From: Lepeophtheirus salmonis
Lineage: Eukaryota; Arthropoda; Copepoda; Siphonostomatoida; Caligidae
DNA: 64,000 nucleotides
NCBI RefSeq assembly: GCF_016086655.4
Contig: NC_052134.2
Coordinates: forward strand, 36,021,971-36,085,970
Direction: 5' to 3'
Shown piece by piece: positions 42,136 through 54,164 of this stretch (positions are counted from its first letter, which is position 1; each line of letters starts with the position of its first letter). The notes under the pieces were generated by a model that did no database searches, was not told the DNA's origin, and saw only the letters and a program-made list of their open reading frames with translations. Position numbers and translations under genes: made by a program.

Positions 42136-42954
42136 ATGCACAAGATTTTTCACTAAATTTATTTTTCTCTCCATATTTTTCAATTGTAGAAAATCAAGGA
42201 GCACACCAAGAGACAACTAATCTTATATCAATCAATTCCAAAAGAATGATAGAAAATGGATTATATTGTCCACATACGTTGTGGGCATCTGTAACAATAT
42301 AATAAAAAGGAAATTTGAGAATCGAATGATAATTAAATTCGGAATTAGAAAATAGCTGTTTCTTTTTTATCGGAGTACTATACAAAACCAACATGTATTG
42401 GCTTCTCTGGAAGTGAGGAACCACATCTACATACATTCCTTGAATCTTTTCATCCATACACAGATCCTATAACCATCGTGATCCGGAGTACCTTCTCGTT
42501 GGAATGTGAAGAATCACGCCTCATGCTCGCAGAATATTTTCGCCCGAGTGCGGATCTTGAACATACCACTCAGTGATGGGATATGTATTTCTTGCCTCAA
42601 CCAAACGGAGGTAGCATGCAAATAATAGTGAATATAATTAATTAACACTAGCAATGTTCCCATAACAAGGACTTTATTTATATTAAAATCTTGTTTTGTC
42701 AAATCGATAAGTGTTCGACTTGACTTCAGTCAATGATTTTTTTACTGAATTAGAATGGTGAAAAGTCGATTTTTCAATTTGAAAAAGAAAAAAAAATCGA
42801 ATCGACTAAATATTAGTAATGAGTTAATTTAGCTATTTTTATCACTAAACTTCATGAAAGGAGGTTTTGTGACGCTGACGTGATTTTTTTAACTTATTAT
42901 TAGCCCCCAAAAAGATTTTACACATTTTTGTAAAAGAGTTATGAGCAATGTTGT
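42136..42954. other. No assignable gene; short less-AT-rich patch
   Basis: 42470-42620 is richer in G+C (ctcatgctcgcagaatattttcgcccgagtgcgg). The minus-strand frame 42514-42702 has no domain I recognise. 42715-42810 carries degenerate 'gttcgacttgacttc..aatcgaatcgact' related to the gactcgact repeats. Confidence 0.4.
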
Positions 42955-43740
42955 GTCCTTATCAGAATAGCGGTTCGAGCGGTTGAAGCGGGTCTAGTTC
43001 TTGAACCGCTAGAACTGGAACCGACAAAGTTGAACCAAGGCCGCAATATATTACTTATCGATCTCGTTTCTTGTGCTTATTATCCTATATAGAATACATA
43101 CAGAAAATTCAATATATTTTATAAAAAATAAATTAGTTTCAATCAATAAGTCGATTTTCTCATTTTTTTGTGTGGAATTGCAGAGTTTTTTAATGTGTTT
43201 TTTTTTGTCGCTAATGTGATACAGTTGTATCTGACTTCCCAATAGCTAAGGGATTCTTATGGATCCGGAAAAGGTGTTTTTGGCACCAACAGGAAGGACA
43301 TGGGGTAGATTATGGATCCAGGTCCGCTACTTGGCTTGTCCGGGCTCTATAATACGATAACTATAATATCTTTTAATCCAGCGTTCCCCAAAATTTACTA
43401 TGCCAAGGTCCCCATATACTAATACATTTTTAGCTGAGCCCCCTTATCTGAACTTTTCGGGCCACTGCTGGAACTTGAATCACTACATACTCTGTGTATA
43501 AGGTAGTTGCAGACATGTTTGTATTTAATATCATATCCTGGGCCCGAATTTTTCAGCGTAGCCCATTGTTTTAAGGGCCTGTTACAAAACTGAGCCTGTA
43601 TAAAAAATAACCGAGACTGAAAACCGGGACGGATATAACCTCTGAACCTTAAACGGGCACAAACTTTGCTATAGGACATTTTTAATGCAATTATTAGAAT
43701 TAGAACTAATAAATGTTGTTTAGCATTGTTACTCAATATG
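42955..43740. repeat. G+C-richer repeat region of unknown type
   Basis: It begins 'caatgttgtgtccttatcagaatagcggttcgagcggttgaagcggg', where gcggttcgagcggttgaag is a short internal repeat with partly inverted gttcttgaaccgc. 43250-43350 and 43400-43680 are also G+C-richer. The minus-strand frame 43419-43736 (105 codons, S/K/R-rich) shows no known domain and is probably repeat read-through. Confidence 0.4.
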
Positions 43741-44269
43741 GTTTCCTTTCTTGCAAAATATAAGAAGTATGAATAATATTAAGGGAGCCTGCGAATTCTC
43801 TTCCTGCTAGGACACTGATCCATTCATTTTATGCCTCCTCCTCCTCTCTATATATTTTGGAATCATGATCTCAAATCGTAATCACTATGAATTATGTCGA
43901 AAAATTCTAAATACTCCTTAACATCATTTTTTTTTGTGATATAAACTTTGCGTTGAGCATGGATTTTTCACATTTCATAATATTTTCATCCAAAATTATC
44001 GTTTAAACTCATATGAGACTTTCTTGCGTTACCAACGCCTCTCATCAGCTGACAAGACGTGCTGAAAATTAAACATTCCATATTAATGAAGCCAATTTTC
44101 ATCAATAAAAAACTACTAAAATAATATCGAAAGAATATGACTATTTATATATAGCCAACAATTATTATAAAAGAGCGGGAGTACCAGGCATTGCTCGGCG
44201 TTATTAGGCGTCGACAAACCGGCAAAAAGACGAAAACTTTGGCTTTAATAATATATAAATATATATATA
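43741..44269. other. No gene seen
   Basis: 44180-44240 'gcgggagtaccaggcattgctcggcgttattaggcgtcgac' is a short G+C-rich patch. Otherwise AT-rich. Confidence 0.45.
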
Positions 44270-44440
44270 TGTTTTCCCCCTTTTTTCCTTTTAATATTAC
44301 GCACTGAGTTTTATCTGTACACTCCTGTAGCTAAATTGTTATTTTTTAGATCAAGTAATCTATAAGTTCTAAGATATTAGGCACACACTCACAAATGAAG
44401 GGTCGACAGATATACATATATTATAATAATAACTAAATTG
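44270..44440 (+). repeat. Repeat family C copy
   Basis: 'ttttaatattacgcactgagttttatctgtacactcctgtagctaaattg' corresponds to 60945-60985 (ttttaatattatgcactgagctatagctacacactcaagctg). Confidence 0.5.
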
Positions 44441-44579
44441 GACATGGGTAGTGCACATGCGTAGTTACCATGAATAAAGAAATAAAAGGTTTTTCAAACA
44501 CAAACGGCTAAAGATTTTGACCAAATTTATTTTTTCAGTATCAATTATAAACGTATATATTTATATATGAAAATCGACT

Positions 44580-45235
44580 TCTCTAGCGTGACCGCCGTGT
44601 TTACGTTTTCAGAAGTCCAATTGCTGAAGCACATTTCTCCACTACTTTGTCCAATCAATTGACTGATATTCCAGCAATGTTGCTTCCGATATTTTCTCTC
44701 AGCTCCTTTAACATCGTGGGCTTATTGGTGTTGACCAATGACTACATGTGATCCCAAAGAAAATGATCTAAAGGCGTTAAATCGCATGAACGAGGCAGCT
44801 AATAAATTGTTCCATTTCTTGAAATAAGGAGCTCACCAAATTTTATTTGTAATAAATCGATTGTAACCTTTGCTACTGTGTGACAAGTCTTGTTGAAACC
44901 ACATGTTTGCCTAAGTCCATACCTTTCGACTGGGGGAAAAAAAAGTTATTATGGTGCAATCGCGATTTTCATTTACACTAACGTGAAGAGTATCATTATC
45001 AATTAAAAATTATGGCCCCATGATCCCTCCAGCATGAAGTTCAGACCAAATAGTAATTTTTTCGGGATGCAAGGATGTCTCATGAAGCACATGTGAATTG
45101 CTCCCTTACCAATAACGCATATTTTGCTCATTAATAATGTCATTTAGCGAAAAATGAGCTTCATCACTGAAGATAACTTTGGAATGAAAATCAGCATCGG
45201 CATTGAACGAATATTCTAATAACTAATTTGCATAA
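44580..45235 (-). pseudogene. Second DD41D-type transposase, heavily decayed
   Basis: The minus strand shows FHSKVIFSDEAHFSLNDIIN (45185-45130, first catalytic Asp). It continues with NEQNMRYW.GSNSHVLHETS, LHPEKITIW, HAGGIMGP and the block LPRSCDLTPLDHFLW (about 44800-44755, third Asp). These align block by block with the 13106-14179 transposase (SDEAHFHLGEYVN, IIGPFFF, RSCNLTPLDYFLWG) but diverge strongly, so this is a different family of the same branch. The second Asp block (QQDGA) is unreadable. Several stops and frame shifts are present. N-terminal HTH and TIRs not found. Confidence 0.75.
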
Positions 45236-46012
45236 TTTGTAATTGCTAATCAAGTGAATATAGCTATTTGATGAAATGTATACTAATGAAGTTTCTATAT
45301 GTCAACGGAAGAAAAGAAATATGGCATCGTTTTGTTCCTAACGGAATAAAATTTGAAGCATCCCTAATGAAAATCCCTGTATATAGAGATGGTAATGTGA
45401 TTTGTATTGTTAGTTCGGCACTGTAAGGCTGCAGTAGATTCAAAACATTTAGTCTGCAGAAATGATCACCAGCTAGTGGAAAGGGTAGAAACAAAGATAA
45501 AATAATACTTTTAAATACGAATGCCTCAAAATACGATTTTTTATTAGCTGGTCGAGATTATGCAACGTAATACAAGATCAATATCAAGTATATTTTGTAA
45601 AGCTATTTATTTTGGAATATATTGTTATGACTTACGAATTCCGATCCAGGAACAAGTTAAACTCGTAAGTCAAATTATCATATTATATTGTTTTATCTCT
45701 AGGTATAAAGATGTAGTCTAATTTCAATGTTAGCTAAAGGAAATAAGTGAATTGACTTCCAATGGTTTGATAAACAATTAATCCGTCCGAGTTGAATATC
45801 CAATATCCTTTCTTTAGTTTTGGAATCGCCGATTATTAATGTAAAAAAAGTAAACGAATGTGACGTTTTATAATATTACTTTTATCAACTGGCATATTTT
45901 CACCCCTCTTTTTTTCTTCATTACTAGTTAATATCAAGGTTATACAAGGTTATAACACGTGTAAGATTGATGCTTTACACCCACCAAGGTTTTTAATATT
46001 GGCGTATAGAGT
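45236..46012. other. No assignable gene
   Basis: The minus-strand frame 45264-45494 (76 codons) lies just upstream of the decayed DD41D relic but does not resemble its DNA-binding region. Its nature is unknown. Confidence 0.4.
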
Positions 46013-46205
46013 ATGAATCGTTGTGTAATTTGTCAAAATTTGTCTTTCTTGACAGAAGTCAGTACAATACATCAAATTGAAAATTCTAGTAATAGTGACG
46101 TCAGAGACTATGAAAGATTGCGTGTTTGGTCAAAATCTGCCTGCCTTGCCCAGAAGTAGGCACAAAACAAAAATTGAACATTTTAGCAAGGCCGATTGAG
46201 TGATT
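46013..46205 (+). repeat. Diverged two-unit tandem repeat (about 98 bp unit)
   Basis: 'atgaatcgttgtgtaatttgtcaaaatttgtctttcttgacagaagtcagtacaatacatcaaattgaaaattctag' is followed by 'atgaaagattgcgtgtttggtcaaaatctgcctgccttgcccagaagtaggcacaaaacaaaaattgaacatttta'. The unit boundary is near 46109. Confidence 0.65.
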
Positions 46206-46274
46206 GTCAAACCTTATATTTCTATTAACCTTGGTTACTACAAAATATTTTTCTTTCTATCTTTCATTTTCTTC

Positions 46275-46326
46275 TTTATCGACTCGACTCAGTTCGACTC
46301 GACTCAAGTAAACACAACACTATTAT
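46275..46326 (-). repeat. Inverted gactcgactc repeat with TAGTGTTGTG end
   Basis: 'tcgactcgactcagttcgactcgactcaagtaaacacaacacta' is the reverse of the pattern at 41515-41580, consistent with the opposite end of the same element family. Confidence 0.5.
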
Positions 46327-46799
46327 AAATGCTCCTGACGGCGTTTTCCTTATTTTTTTAGTTAATATTTCTTGAGATAAAATAAGCTGGGAGAGAGAGA
46401 AGCAAAATTATGAGAGAGAAAGAGAAGGAAAGAAGAAGAGAAAATGTGAATAAAAGAAGAGCCTCACTAATACAATGTTCTACTCAAACGACTACTACCA
46501 CAAGCATTTCCCACTCTTTTTTTCTTGTACATCTTTTTACTATTATTTTCAAAATATTTTTATAACCCATTATAGGTATGTATGAGAATATCAGAAAGCA
46601 AATGACCGTTTAATAGTGTCTATTGGAATAATAGATTACCAATGATCACAAGCTGAGGAAACTACTTGTTGATGTAAATAATTTAGGATACTAAAGCTAT
46701 GATAATGCTTAGAGTTTTAGAAAATATATCATCCCGGTATTCCAAAAAATTAAAGGGAACACTGCCATGGTAACAATTTGTTTTCCAAAGCTACTACCA

Positions 46800-47060
46800 C
46801 TATTAATTTATTCTTGAGGAGCGAATAGCTAAGTATAAAATAATCCTATATGGGGTTGTTATGAAAGACTGTGAGTAACACTTGAGATTTGCCGAGGAGT
46901 TATAAGTATGGATTCTTGTTTGACCTATAGTAGAATCAAAGATCGAAAATGGAGAATTAATTGACAATGCCTTTGTTTGATACTGAGTAGAACTTGAGTT
47001 TATTTCATGCATCTCACAGATGCTCCCAGTTAATTTATGTGCACCTCGTGACAACTAAGC
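46800..47060 (-). repeat. MITE-A copy
   Basis: 'gatttgccgaggagttataagtatggattcttgtttgacctatagtagaatcaaagatcgaaaatgg', 'tttatttcatgcatctcacagatgctcccagttaattta' and 'cgtgacaactaagctt'. The antisense frame 46803-47054 is repeat read-through. Confidence 0.7.
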
Positions 47061-47214
47061 TTAGGAATTTCTCAATTTAGGTTGATTTTTGTTCAAAATT
47101 GCTTTAGTTTTGTCAAACTAAAAATTATTTCAAAACGTTATCAATAATTGATATACTGATCAATCTGAGCATAGTTTTAAATGTTACAAGACTGTGATAA
47201 TTAATTATTTTAGA

Positions 47215-47467
47215 GTGTGGTAATAAAAGACGGATATTAATTCTGAGGATTTGGTACGGAGTTAAAAACAAAGGTCCTTGTTGTACTCAGAGCTGAATTG
47301 AGGATCCATATTGGAGTAACTCCTGCCTATGTCCTTGTCATATATGGGATGGGATTTATGTTTGTACCTTCTTCCTTTAGCTGTTTGTAGCTAACTAAAT
47401 AGAACGTAATGTCAGTTATGCAGAGCTCCTCTTTCAATCATTCTTCAAAATGTCAGGGTTCACGTGT

Positions 47468-47501
<34 letters not shown>

Positions 47502-47533
47502 ATACCGATAGTTCATATTTTCTACAACTCTAG
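47215..47533 (-). repeat. MITE-A copy with long poly-T
   Basis: 'gatttggtacggagttaaaaacaaaggtccttgttgtactcagagctgaattgaggatccatattggagtaactcctgcctatgtccttg'. The right end is 'gcataccgatagttcatattttctacaactctag' (47500-47533). The 30-T run 47470-47499 lies inside its right arm, where other copies have 8-10 T. Confidence 0.75.
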
Positions 47534-49569
47534 TATTATGGGAGAGGTTTATGCAGGGAAACTGTAGAATTTCTTTGTGTTTTTAGTACTATAGGGGATA
47601 ATATTAATTTAGGACGGTGTGCATTTCTACATTTAGGATTGTTTCTTTTCATCAAGTATTTTTTTTTGACGACTTTGATACAAAATAAGTCTTGACCACT
47701 AATTTTTATGCCAAAATGTTTACCTTTTGGAGATTTTGTCACCTTCTGAAGTTTTTATATGTTAGGTTTGAGCATTCAGCCTATACTGCTGTATTACAGC
47801 TAAATATACAGAGAAGGAGAAAAAAGAAAAATATGGAGGAAATTTAGAGTGACTATTGTTTTCATGCTGCATCATGAGTCTCATAAAAATTGGCTTGTAG
47901 CATCTTATTTGTTTTCATAGTAGTAGTTAAGGCTTCCAGAAATGAAAGATTCTCCATTTACAGAAATGAAAGGAATGTTCCAAAGTATTATTTGAATAAA
48001 ACATAAAAATACCTTTACTCCATTAAGTTTAATTTTATATATGTTTTAAATGGAAATATCGTATGTTTTCAATGACCTTTTTATCTCCACCAACGAAGTT
48101 TTTAACATTATATATGACCCTGACCTTTATTTGTCAAAATTTAATGGGGTTGTACTGCTAACATACATAACCTTCCTAGAAAAATTCAGCAAAAGCAAGA
48201 TGTAACTTTGTTTGTAAGCCTTCTTACAAACAAACAAAAAAACGAGGCAAAAACATATTAATATCAATCAACAGTCCCAACCCCTATTTAACACAAGAGT
48301 TTAGAATATGTTAATGTTAAGAGAGCATTGAATTTTTAAATGTCAAGGTGAAACTCAAAGGGCACACGAAACTAATTGAGATACATAAATCGAATTAGTG
48401 TCATTTCTTATCAGGTTTGGGTAGAAGTTTTCACTCTACCCTGTGCCTATTCTAGTTTAAGCCTCCCTTACTGAACTGGAGTATTATACATCCTGAGATT
48501 GATAAAAATACTTTTTATTCTATTAAATCTGCATTTTATCACCAATACTTTTCAGTATGCTCCTAAAACATTTAATTTTATAATATATGTAGAGTTCCTT
48601 TTTTTATTGATAATAACTTGTTCAAGATTGATTCGTATATTTAATTTTTTTTAAATCGAGGTTTTGTGATTTTCAAAGTAATTTCTTTGTTTTTCCTTCT
48701 GATGTTTTGAATTCTTCTTTTTATAATGAAATGAAATATGAAATTGTAGTTATTATTTTATCCAATACACAGAATCTCGACAAAACGAATGTGTACTAAT
48801 TTGATTCCCAAAATTCGCATAAATTTTCAAAGAAATATTCATATTAAATACAAAAATTTAAAGTTTTTACTAAAAGAACAATAAATCATATTTTGTTGAA
48901 AGCCCAAACTCATGTTGTTAAGATTATTTTAAAACAAGTATTTTTTTTCTTCGATGTATTATATTCCTATAAGTTTCTTTAGCTTATTCACTAATATTCA
49001 CGTATACCTACAAAATGAATGGAATAGTTAAAAAATGATACATAATTGAATTATGTAGTTATTATGATCGTACGACTGTAATACCATGTAGTTAAATAGG
49101 TTTTATTTTCACCAAGTTCACAAACCGGGTTATTAAAATGATGTTCACAAAGGGAGGGTCAAATTTTTTTTAATATATATGATCTTTTATAAAAAATTTG
49201 ACATTTTTCCTATTTTTTTTACAACTATATTTCGTTTCAGAAAATTACATTCATTTAGAAAAACAACTACCATTTTTTCTGAAATAACTATTGAATTGTT
49301 TGTAGGTTAAAAGTCAATGCGTAGGTACAGAAAGTAGTTGACCTATAATTATTCGGAAACTAGGGAGCTGAAACATTGACAAAGCCAAGAGACGAGAGGA
49401 AGATAAAGAAGAACCTTTTTTAAGAAAAGGAAATTAGTGTAAGAATAATGGTGGGTTCACTGAAGTGCTTATGTACTCATTTAGCACGCATAATTTCTCC
49501 CTTTATTATTCCACTTCACTTCATATTAAAAATAAAGATTGTATGTAAAACTAGAGGTGGATCTAAATT
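47534..49569. other. No gene seen
   Basis: 48105-48240 (tatgaccctgacctttatttgtcaaaatttaatgggg...) is a degenerate copy of the TGACCTTTGACC-bearing repeat at 37140. Otherwise AT-rich. The minus-strand frame 47536-47742 has no recognisable domain. Confidence 0.5.
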
Positions 49570-49800
49570 GCATTCAACGTAAAAACAATGTCTGAGAGAA
49601 TAATATAAAAATAAAGTATCATCGAGAGACGAAATATCTGCTAACAGAAAAAAGTTTAAACTATTTTACACCTTGTTCACTGTTACGTTAGAGTTTTTGA
49701 AAATAGGGAGGAATAAATCTAAAAATCATTTAACGGAATATATGTTAAGTAGAATATATCTATGTAAGTACGTAGGAGCTTATTTTCTTTCTGTATTTTT
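49570..49800 (+). repeat. Family E repeat copy
   Basis: 'aaacaatgtctgagagaataatataaaaataaagtatca', 'gacgaaatatctgctaacagaaaaaagtttaaactatttt' and 'agggaggaataaatctaaaaatcattt' follow the order of the 23530 and 23950 copies. Confidence 0.5.
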
Positions 49801-49991
49801 CTATTTCAATCTTTTTTAATGAGAGCTCAACTTCAAATTTATATTTTAAGTTCATTCCGAAAAAATGTATATCAATATTTTCAACTTTTAGTATTATTAC
49901 AATTATAGAGCAGTTGGATAGTGCATGATGCATCTATTTCAATGCCAGCTATTTTGATATAATATACACAGGGAACTCATATTTTTTTTCC

Positions 49992-50073
49992 AAAACCAGT
50001 TCATTACGATTAAGTTTTGTTCTAAAACCAGTTCATTACGATTAAGTTTTGTTCAAAAAGCAGTGCATTCCAG
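49992..50073 (+). repeat. 32-bp direct tandem repeat, about 2.5 units
   Basis: The unit aaaaccagttcattacgatt (first 20 bases) occurs at 49992 and again at 50024 without mismatch, followed by a degenerate third start at 50056 (aaaagcagtgcattccag). Confidence 0.85.
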
Positions 50074-51667
50074 TTTTTATATTTTATTGGTTAAAATTAG
50101 TAAGCCAGCTCTAGGATTGGTCACCGAATTATTAATTTCAATGGTATTTTTGATGGTCAAACTCCCTTATATTCTTGGAAGTAACTGCCTTTGAGATAAA
50201 ATGCATTTAAATTTACTATGCTTACAAACCACTTTTTTGTTGGAGTAAATTCTGGTATAGATTTTAAATGTTGGGTAACTTTTATATTGATTTTACATTT
50301 TGATGTAATGGAAGGCAGAATATTCTTTATTTTATCGAAATGAGAAAATGGAAATAAAATGTTTTGGAAATTAATTGAGACCAACATAAGGGTATTCAAA
50401 TTTTCGAACACGGGTACAAATATTGATGTAAATTTACGGTTTTGGTACGAATACCTATAAAATGCATAGTATTCGTAGGTACGGGTGCGGATAATCGATA
50501 CATCTCTATTGTATACAATTATTCGCAAAAGTCTCATGTTTAACCTTCTCTAATTCTGCATATGTGTTTAATGTGCTTATTTCATTCGCATATCCTCGAA
50601 AATTAAGATTAATGTCCCAACTTTGCTTTATTTTAATTATTTATTTGCAAATATCCATAAATTCAATTCAAGTATACATACGTATTAGGGTGTGCAAAAA
50701 ATTCTTACATTCTGACAAAACACGTTTAAAAACTGAAAAACACCTTTAAAAATCCTATTATGTATTTTTGATGTTGCCTTATAATAGTTTTGTTAATTAT
50801 TTATTTCAGATTAATATACAATGATTAGAATATATAAATATTATTTTTTTTAAATTTGCTATTTAAATCCGAAAAATGGATGAGAGTTTATAAAATGTTA
50901 TCATTCATATTCTCCATTGATTATAGGTAATCTATTAGATCAAGTAAAAAATTCTGAGCGTTTTTCATTAGATGTCTTTAGTGAGCTATATCTAACTATT
51001 AAAACATTTCATAAAAAAGTATTCTTATATATTAAGTGTACACTTTAAACATTTAACTTTGTGTTTGTTGAAGCCAGTTTTGTGTTACAGCATTACAAAA
51101 TGGAAGCAAAAAAATAGAAAATTAGATACATTTTCATGTATCACTACGATAAAGGTGAAAAGGTAAGCAGGCGACCAAAAAATTAATTCTGTGTATGGAC
51201 CTAATATAGTATCGAATGCAATAGAAAATCAATTACCCTTCTGATAATATGGACATAGAAGATAAGGCACAATCTAGAAGGCCGTTTATTAAAAATGTCG
51301 ATAATATAATGGAATTGGTCGAGTTGGACCGGCATGTTAATTTTATTGTGTTATTTTAATTTTATTGTCAAAAATAAAGCAAAAAACGCATAAAACTTTT
51401 TACCTCGCCTATTATTAACGATAAAGAGGTAGCAAAAACAGCTGAACCTTCTGAAATCCCCAAAAATGTTATACATAATATTTCAAATGGTTTTTACATC
51501 ACTTTCCCATCATATTCATAAATAGGGAGTTTGTTGGATACGCTGGTTGTCACTTATTTCATGTGTAGCTCACAACTCCTAGCCGTTTTGGTCTCATTGA
51601 GCTCATAGAAGCCATCAAATAATTATGTCGTAACATGCTGATAATTGAAGAAAATACTCCTTCACAT
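50074..51667. other. No gene seen
   Basis: This is AT-rich DNA. The minus-strand frame 50157-50537 (126 codons) is one of the longest in the right half but is biased to N, I, F and Y and shows no domain, so I do not call it. Confidence 0.45.
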
Positions 51668-52108
51668 GGGGCGTACGCAGGGGGTGGGCTGGAGGGGCTG
51701 TATTTTTACTGGAAATTGTTTTTGTCATTTGGGCAAATTATGCAGCAAAATAAGTTTAGCTATGGATTTTGAAATTTGTTCCCAAAATTTGATATTTGAA
51801 GGAATGTTTTTGATTTCTTTTTATAAGAAAATCAATATATTTTTTGCTCCAAAAAAATTAAATTTTTGTGAATAGCTATGAATTTTTGTAATTTTTTATG
51901 AAAAGCTATGTTTTAAAAAAAATTAAATTAGAAGTTTAATTTTGGAATTTTTTTCCAAAACATTTAAAATTTGAAATTTTTTTATAATGGGTTATGTTTT
52001 TTTAATTTTTTTCAAAAAATTTAATTTTTGGATTTTTTTCAAAAAAATTCCAAAAACCAAGCCCATATATATCATAACTATATATATTTATAATCCTGAA
52101 GACGTTCC
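51668..52108 (+). repeat. Family D repeat copy, both ends visible
   Basis: The left end is ggggcgtacgcagggggtgg and the right end aatcctgaagacgttcc, inverted ggaacgtcttcaggatt. The common core GGGCGTxCGCAGG / GGAACGTCTTCAGG indicates short TIRs. The 400-bp body is a succession of A6-T6 blocks such as aaattttttccaaaaaattt, giving strong local self-complementarity. Confidence 0.72.
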
Positions 52109-53233
52109 TGTTCCCTGTAACCTAATACAGTAATGCATAAAAAAAAAGAAAAAACGGTACTGAAGGAAGAACTGAACAATTTTCACCTTTAAAGCTCAAC
52201 AAATTTCAACCATGCAAAAACCCACAAATGTAATTTTTATAATTTTTTTCTAAAATTTCATTTAATTTGTGCTCAAGGTAAACATCAATAGTGGTATTTT
52301 CATGAAATTGCAGATATGTTTTCATTAGGGCCATCAAGATAGCCCAAGTTGGGCATCAACTTCACCCTAATGCATATATTTTTTTTACATTCACTCATTT
52401 ATTATATGTATGTAATATTTCTAATGTTTTATTTGTTTACATGACTTATTTCCAACACATTGATGATGCCTCTATACAACAGTCTAGCCATTATTAGAAC
52501 GGAAAATTTGCAAAAGGGATTGATTAAAAATAGTAAATTCATCTGGGAAAAACAAATCCTTCATATGGATGAAAGATAATTATTAAAATGATTTATATAA
52601 TTAATATGCTCTAACCCGTCAATATAAAATCAAGTCGGAATAGTTTTCTCAAAATTGAGCCATAATTATATTGTTCTGACGTTGCAAATGAACAGCCTCG
52701 CCATCAGGCTGAAGGAAATGTAATAAACTTAGTTAAAACAAGGTGTAAAAGAAATTACTTTTTCTCCAGTCTAATATATATATGAAATGGTGGGCATCAT
52801 AATCATAAAACTATATTTTTTCTAACCAATAATCGAATTTCTAGAGATCAATACAAACTATAATACTTCTTTCCCCTGATACGTTTGAAAGTTCAAAATA
52901 AGAAGGGTACTTAATTAATACGAACACTAAAATATATTGCAGGTTACTAACTTATTCTTGTTTTAAAAATTTAAACTTTACAAGGACTTTGACAAATTTC
53001 ACCTGCATCTGTGTTTATAATTTTTTGCAAATTGTCTTTTTAATTGTGTAACTATAGTTTTGAAGACGTTCAAACTAGAATAACACTTTAAAAATCAAAT
53101 TTACAAGCGGATTTAATATTGTATACTATACACATAATTAATTCAAATTCTGAATATTTAAATATTATAAGTGATATAACCAAGATACTTATATTCTGCA
53201 ATATTCCACTCCATATCGTGAATTATCCAAATT
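52109..53233. other. No gene seen
   Basis: This is AT-rich spacer between a family D repeat and the hAT remnants. Confidence 0.5.
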
Positions 53234-53930
53234 TTGATTATGGAAATATTCCCTGGAAGAGTAATTCCCTCTCCTTTTTCCATCATCAAGTCAATGGAGT
53301 CTCAAAGTAGAGAAGTGATCCAAGATAAAGAAAGATTCAAAGAACTTGAAGGGAAGACTATATTTCTTGAATTGGATGAAACTACAGACACTCGACAGCT
53401 ATCCATGATTGCATTGCTGGTTGGTCCTTTAGATGGTTATTTTTGGGTCGTCCTTATCTCATTAATTTGGAAGATGCTATGAAAACCGACCTTTAAACGA
53501 TTAGACATGTTCCTGTAAGTATCACCATCGTTGTTTTTGATTTCAGAGGCGAAAGGCTAAAGGTTTTCATTACTGATGAAGCTTCATATTGAATTGAAGT
53601 AGCGAAAAACCTTAAACAACATTTTCTAATGTCGCTTGTTTAGCTCATGATCGTAACAGAATAGTGAGAGTAATAATATTAGTTTTGTTAATATCAATAC
53701 ATCAAATTGAAAGAATTGGTTCCTGAAACCGTCAATCAAGATAGCGAATTTTGATAATACAAAAACATTCTTATCCTTAACTCTGATTTTAAAAGAGTTT
53801 TTAGTGTGATGTCGGACATAAATGAGCCAAAAAGGTTCCGTTTGACAGAAAATCACGTCAAGGATATTATGATAATGAAGTGGAACATTTTATTATTAAA
53901 TGTTGGAGATTTACTACGAAGATAGTTAAG
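53234..53930 (+). pseudogene. hAT-like transposase remnant, plus-strand copy
   Basis: FKELEGKTIFLELDETTDTRQ (about 53335-53400) is the DETTD block at the first catalytic Asp of hAT transposases, followed by MIALLVGPLDGYF. After frame slips come GRPYLINLEDAMKTD, then LKVFITDEASY..EVAKNLKQHF (about 53560-53625), the second catalytic block (usually DGAxYM). An LAHD-like stretch follows where hAT enzymes have C-x2-H, and MSDIN about 150 bp later. Several stops and frameshifts are present. The C-terminal dimerisation domain was not found. Confidence 0.75.
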
Positions 53931-54164
53931 TGATCTAATAAACCATACAAGTATAATTATTATTATTTACTTAATTTTTTTTTTTTTAATTTATTACATT
54001 TTTAGGTAATTAAATTTGACCATTGTAGCCGTTTTTTAGGAGTATGGATAAAATTTTGGTCATTATAGACGTTGACAACTGTATTAGGTATTTAATATTT
54101 ATAATTTAAGTAATAATTTCTAATTATTTTTTAATATTACTAAATTTAGAGCTTATGGGGGCAA

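Noticed and set aside
49992..50073. Satellite or centromeric array
   Set aside because: Only about 2.5 units of 32 bp; too short for a satellite.
50157..50537. 126-codon minus-strand frame as a gene
   Set aside because: Residue composition follows AT content, no motif, no splice or promoter context, and similar lengths are expected by chance in 64 kb on six frames.
53626..53856. Minus-strand 76-codon frame
   Set aside because: It is the complement of the hAT remnant, whose plus strand shows the family blocks.
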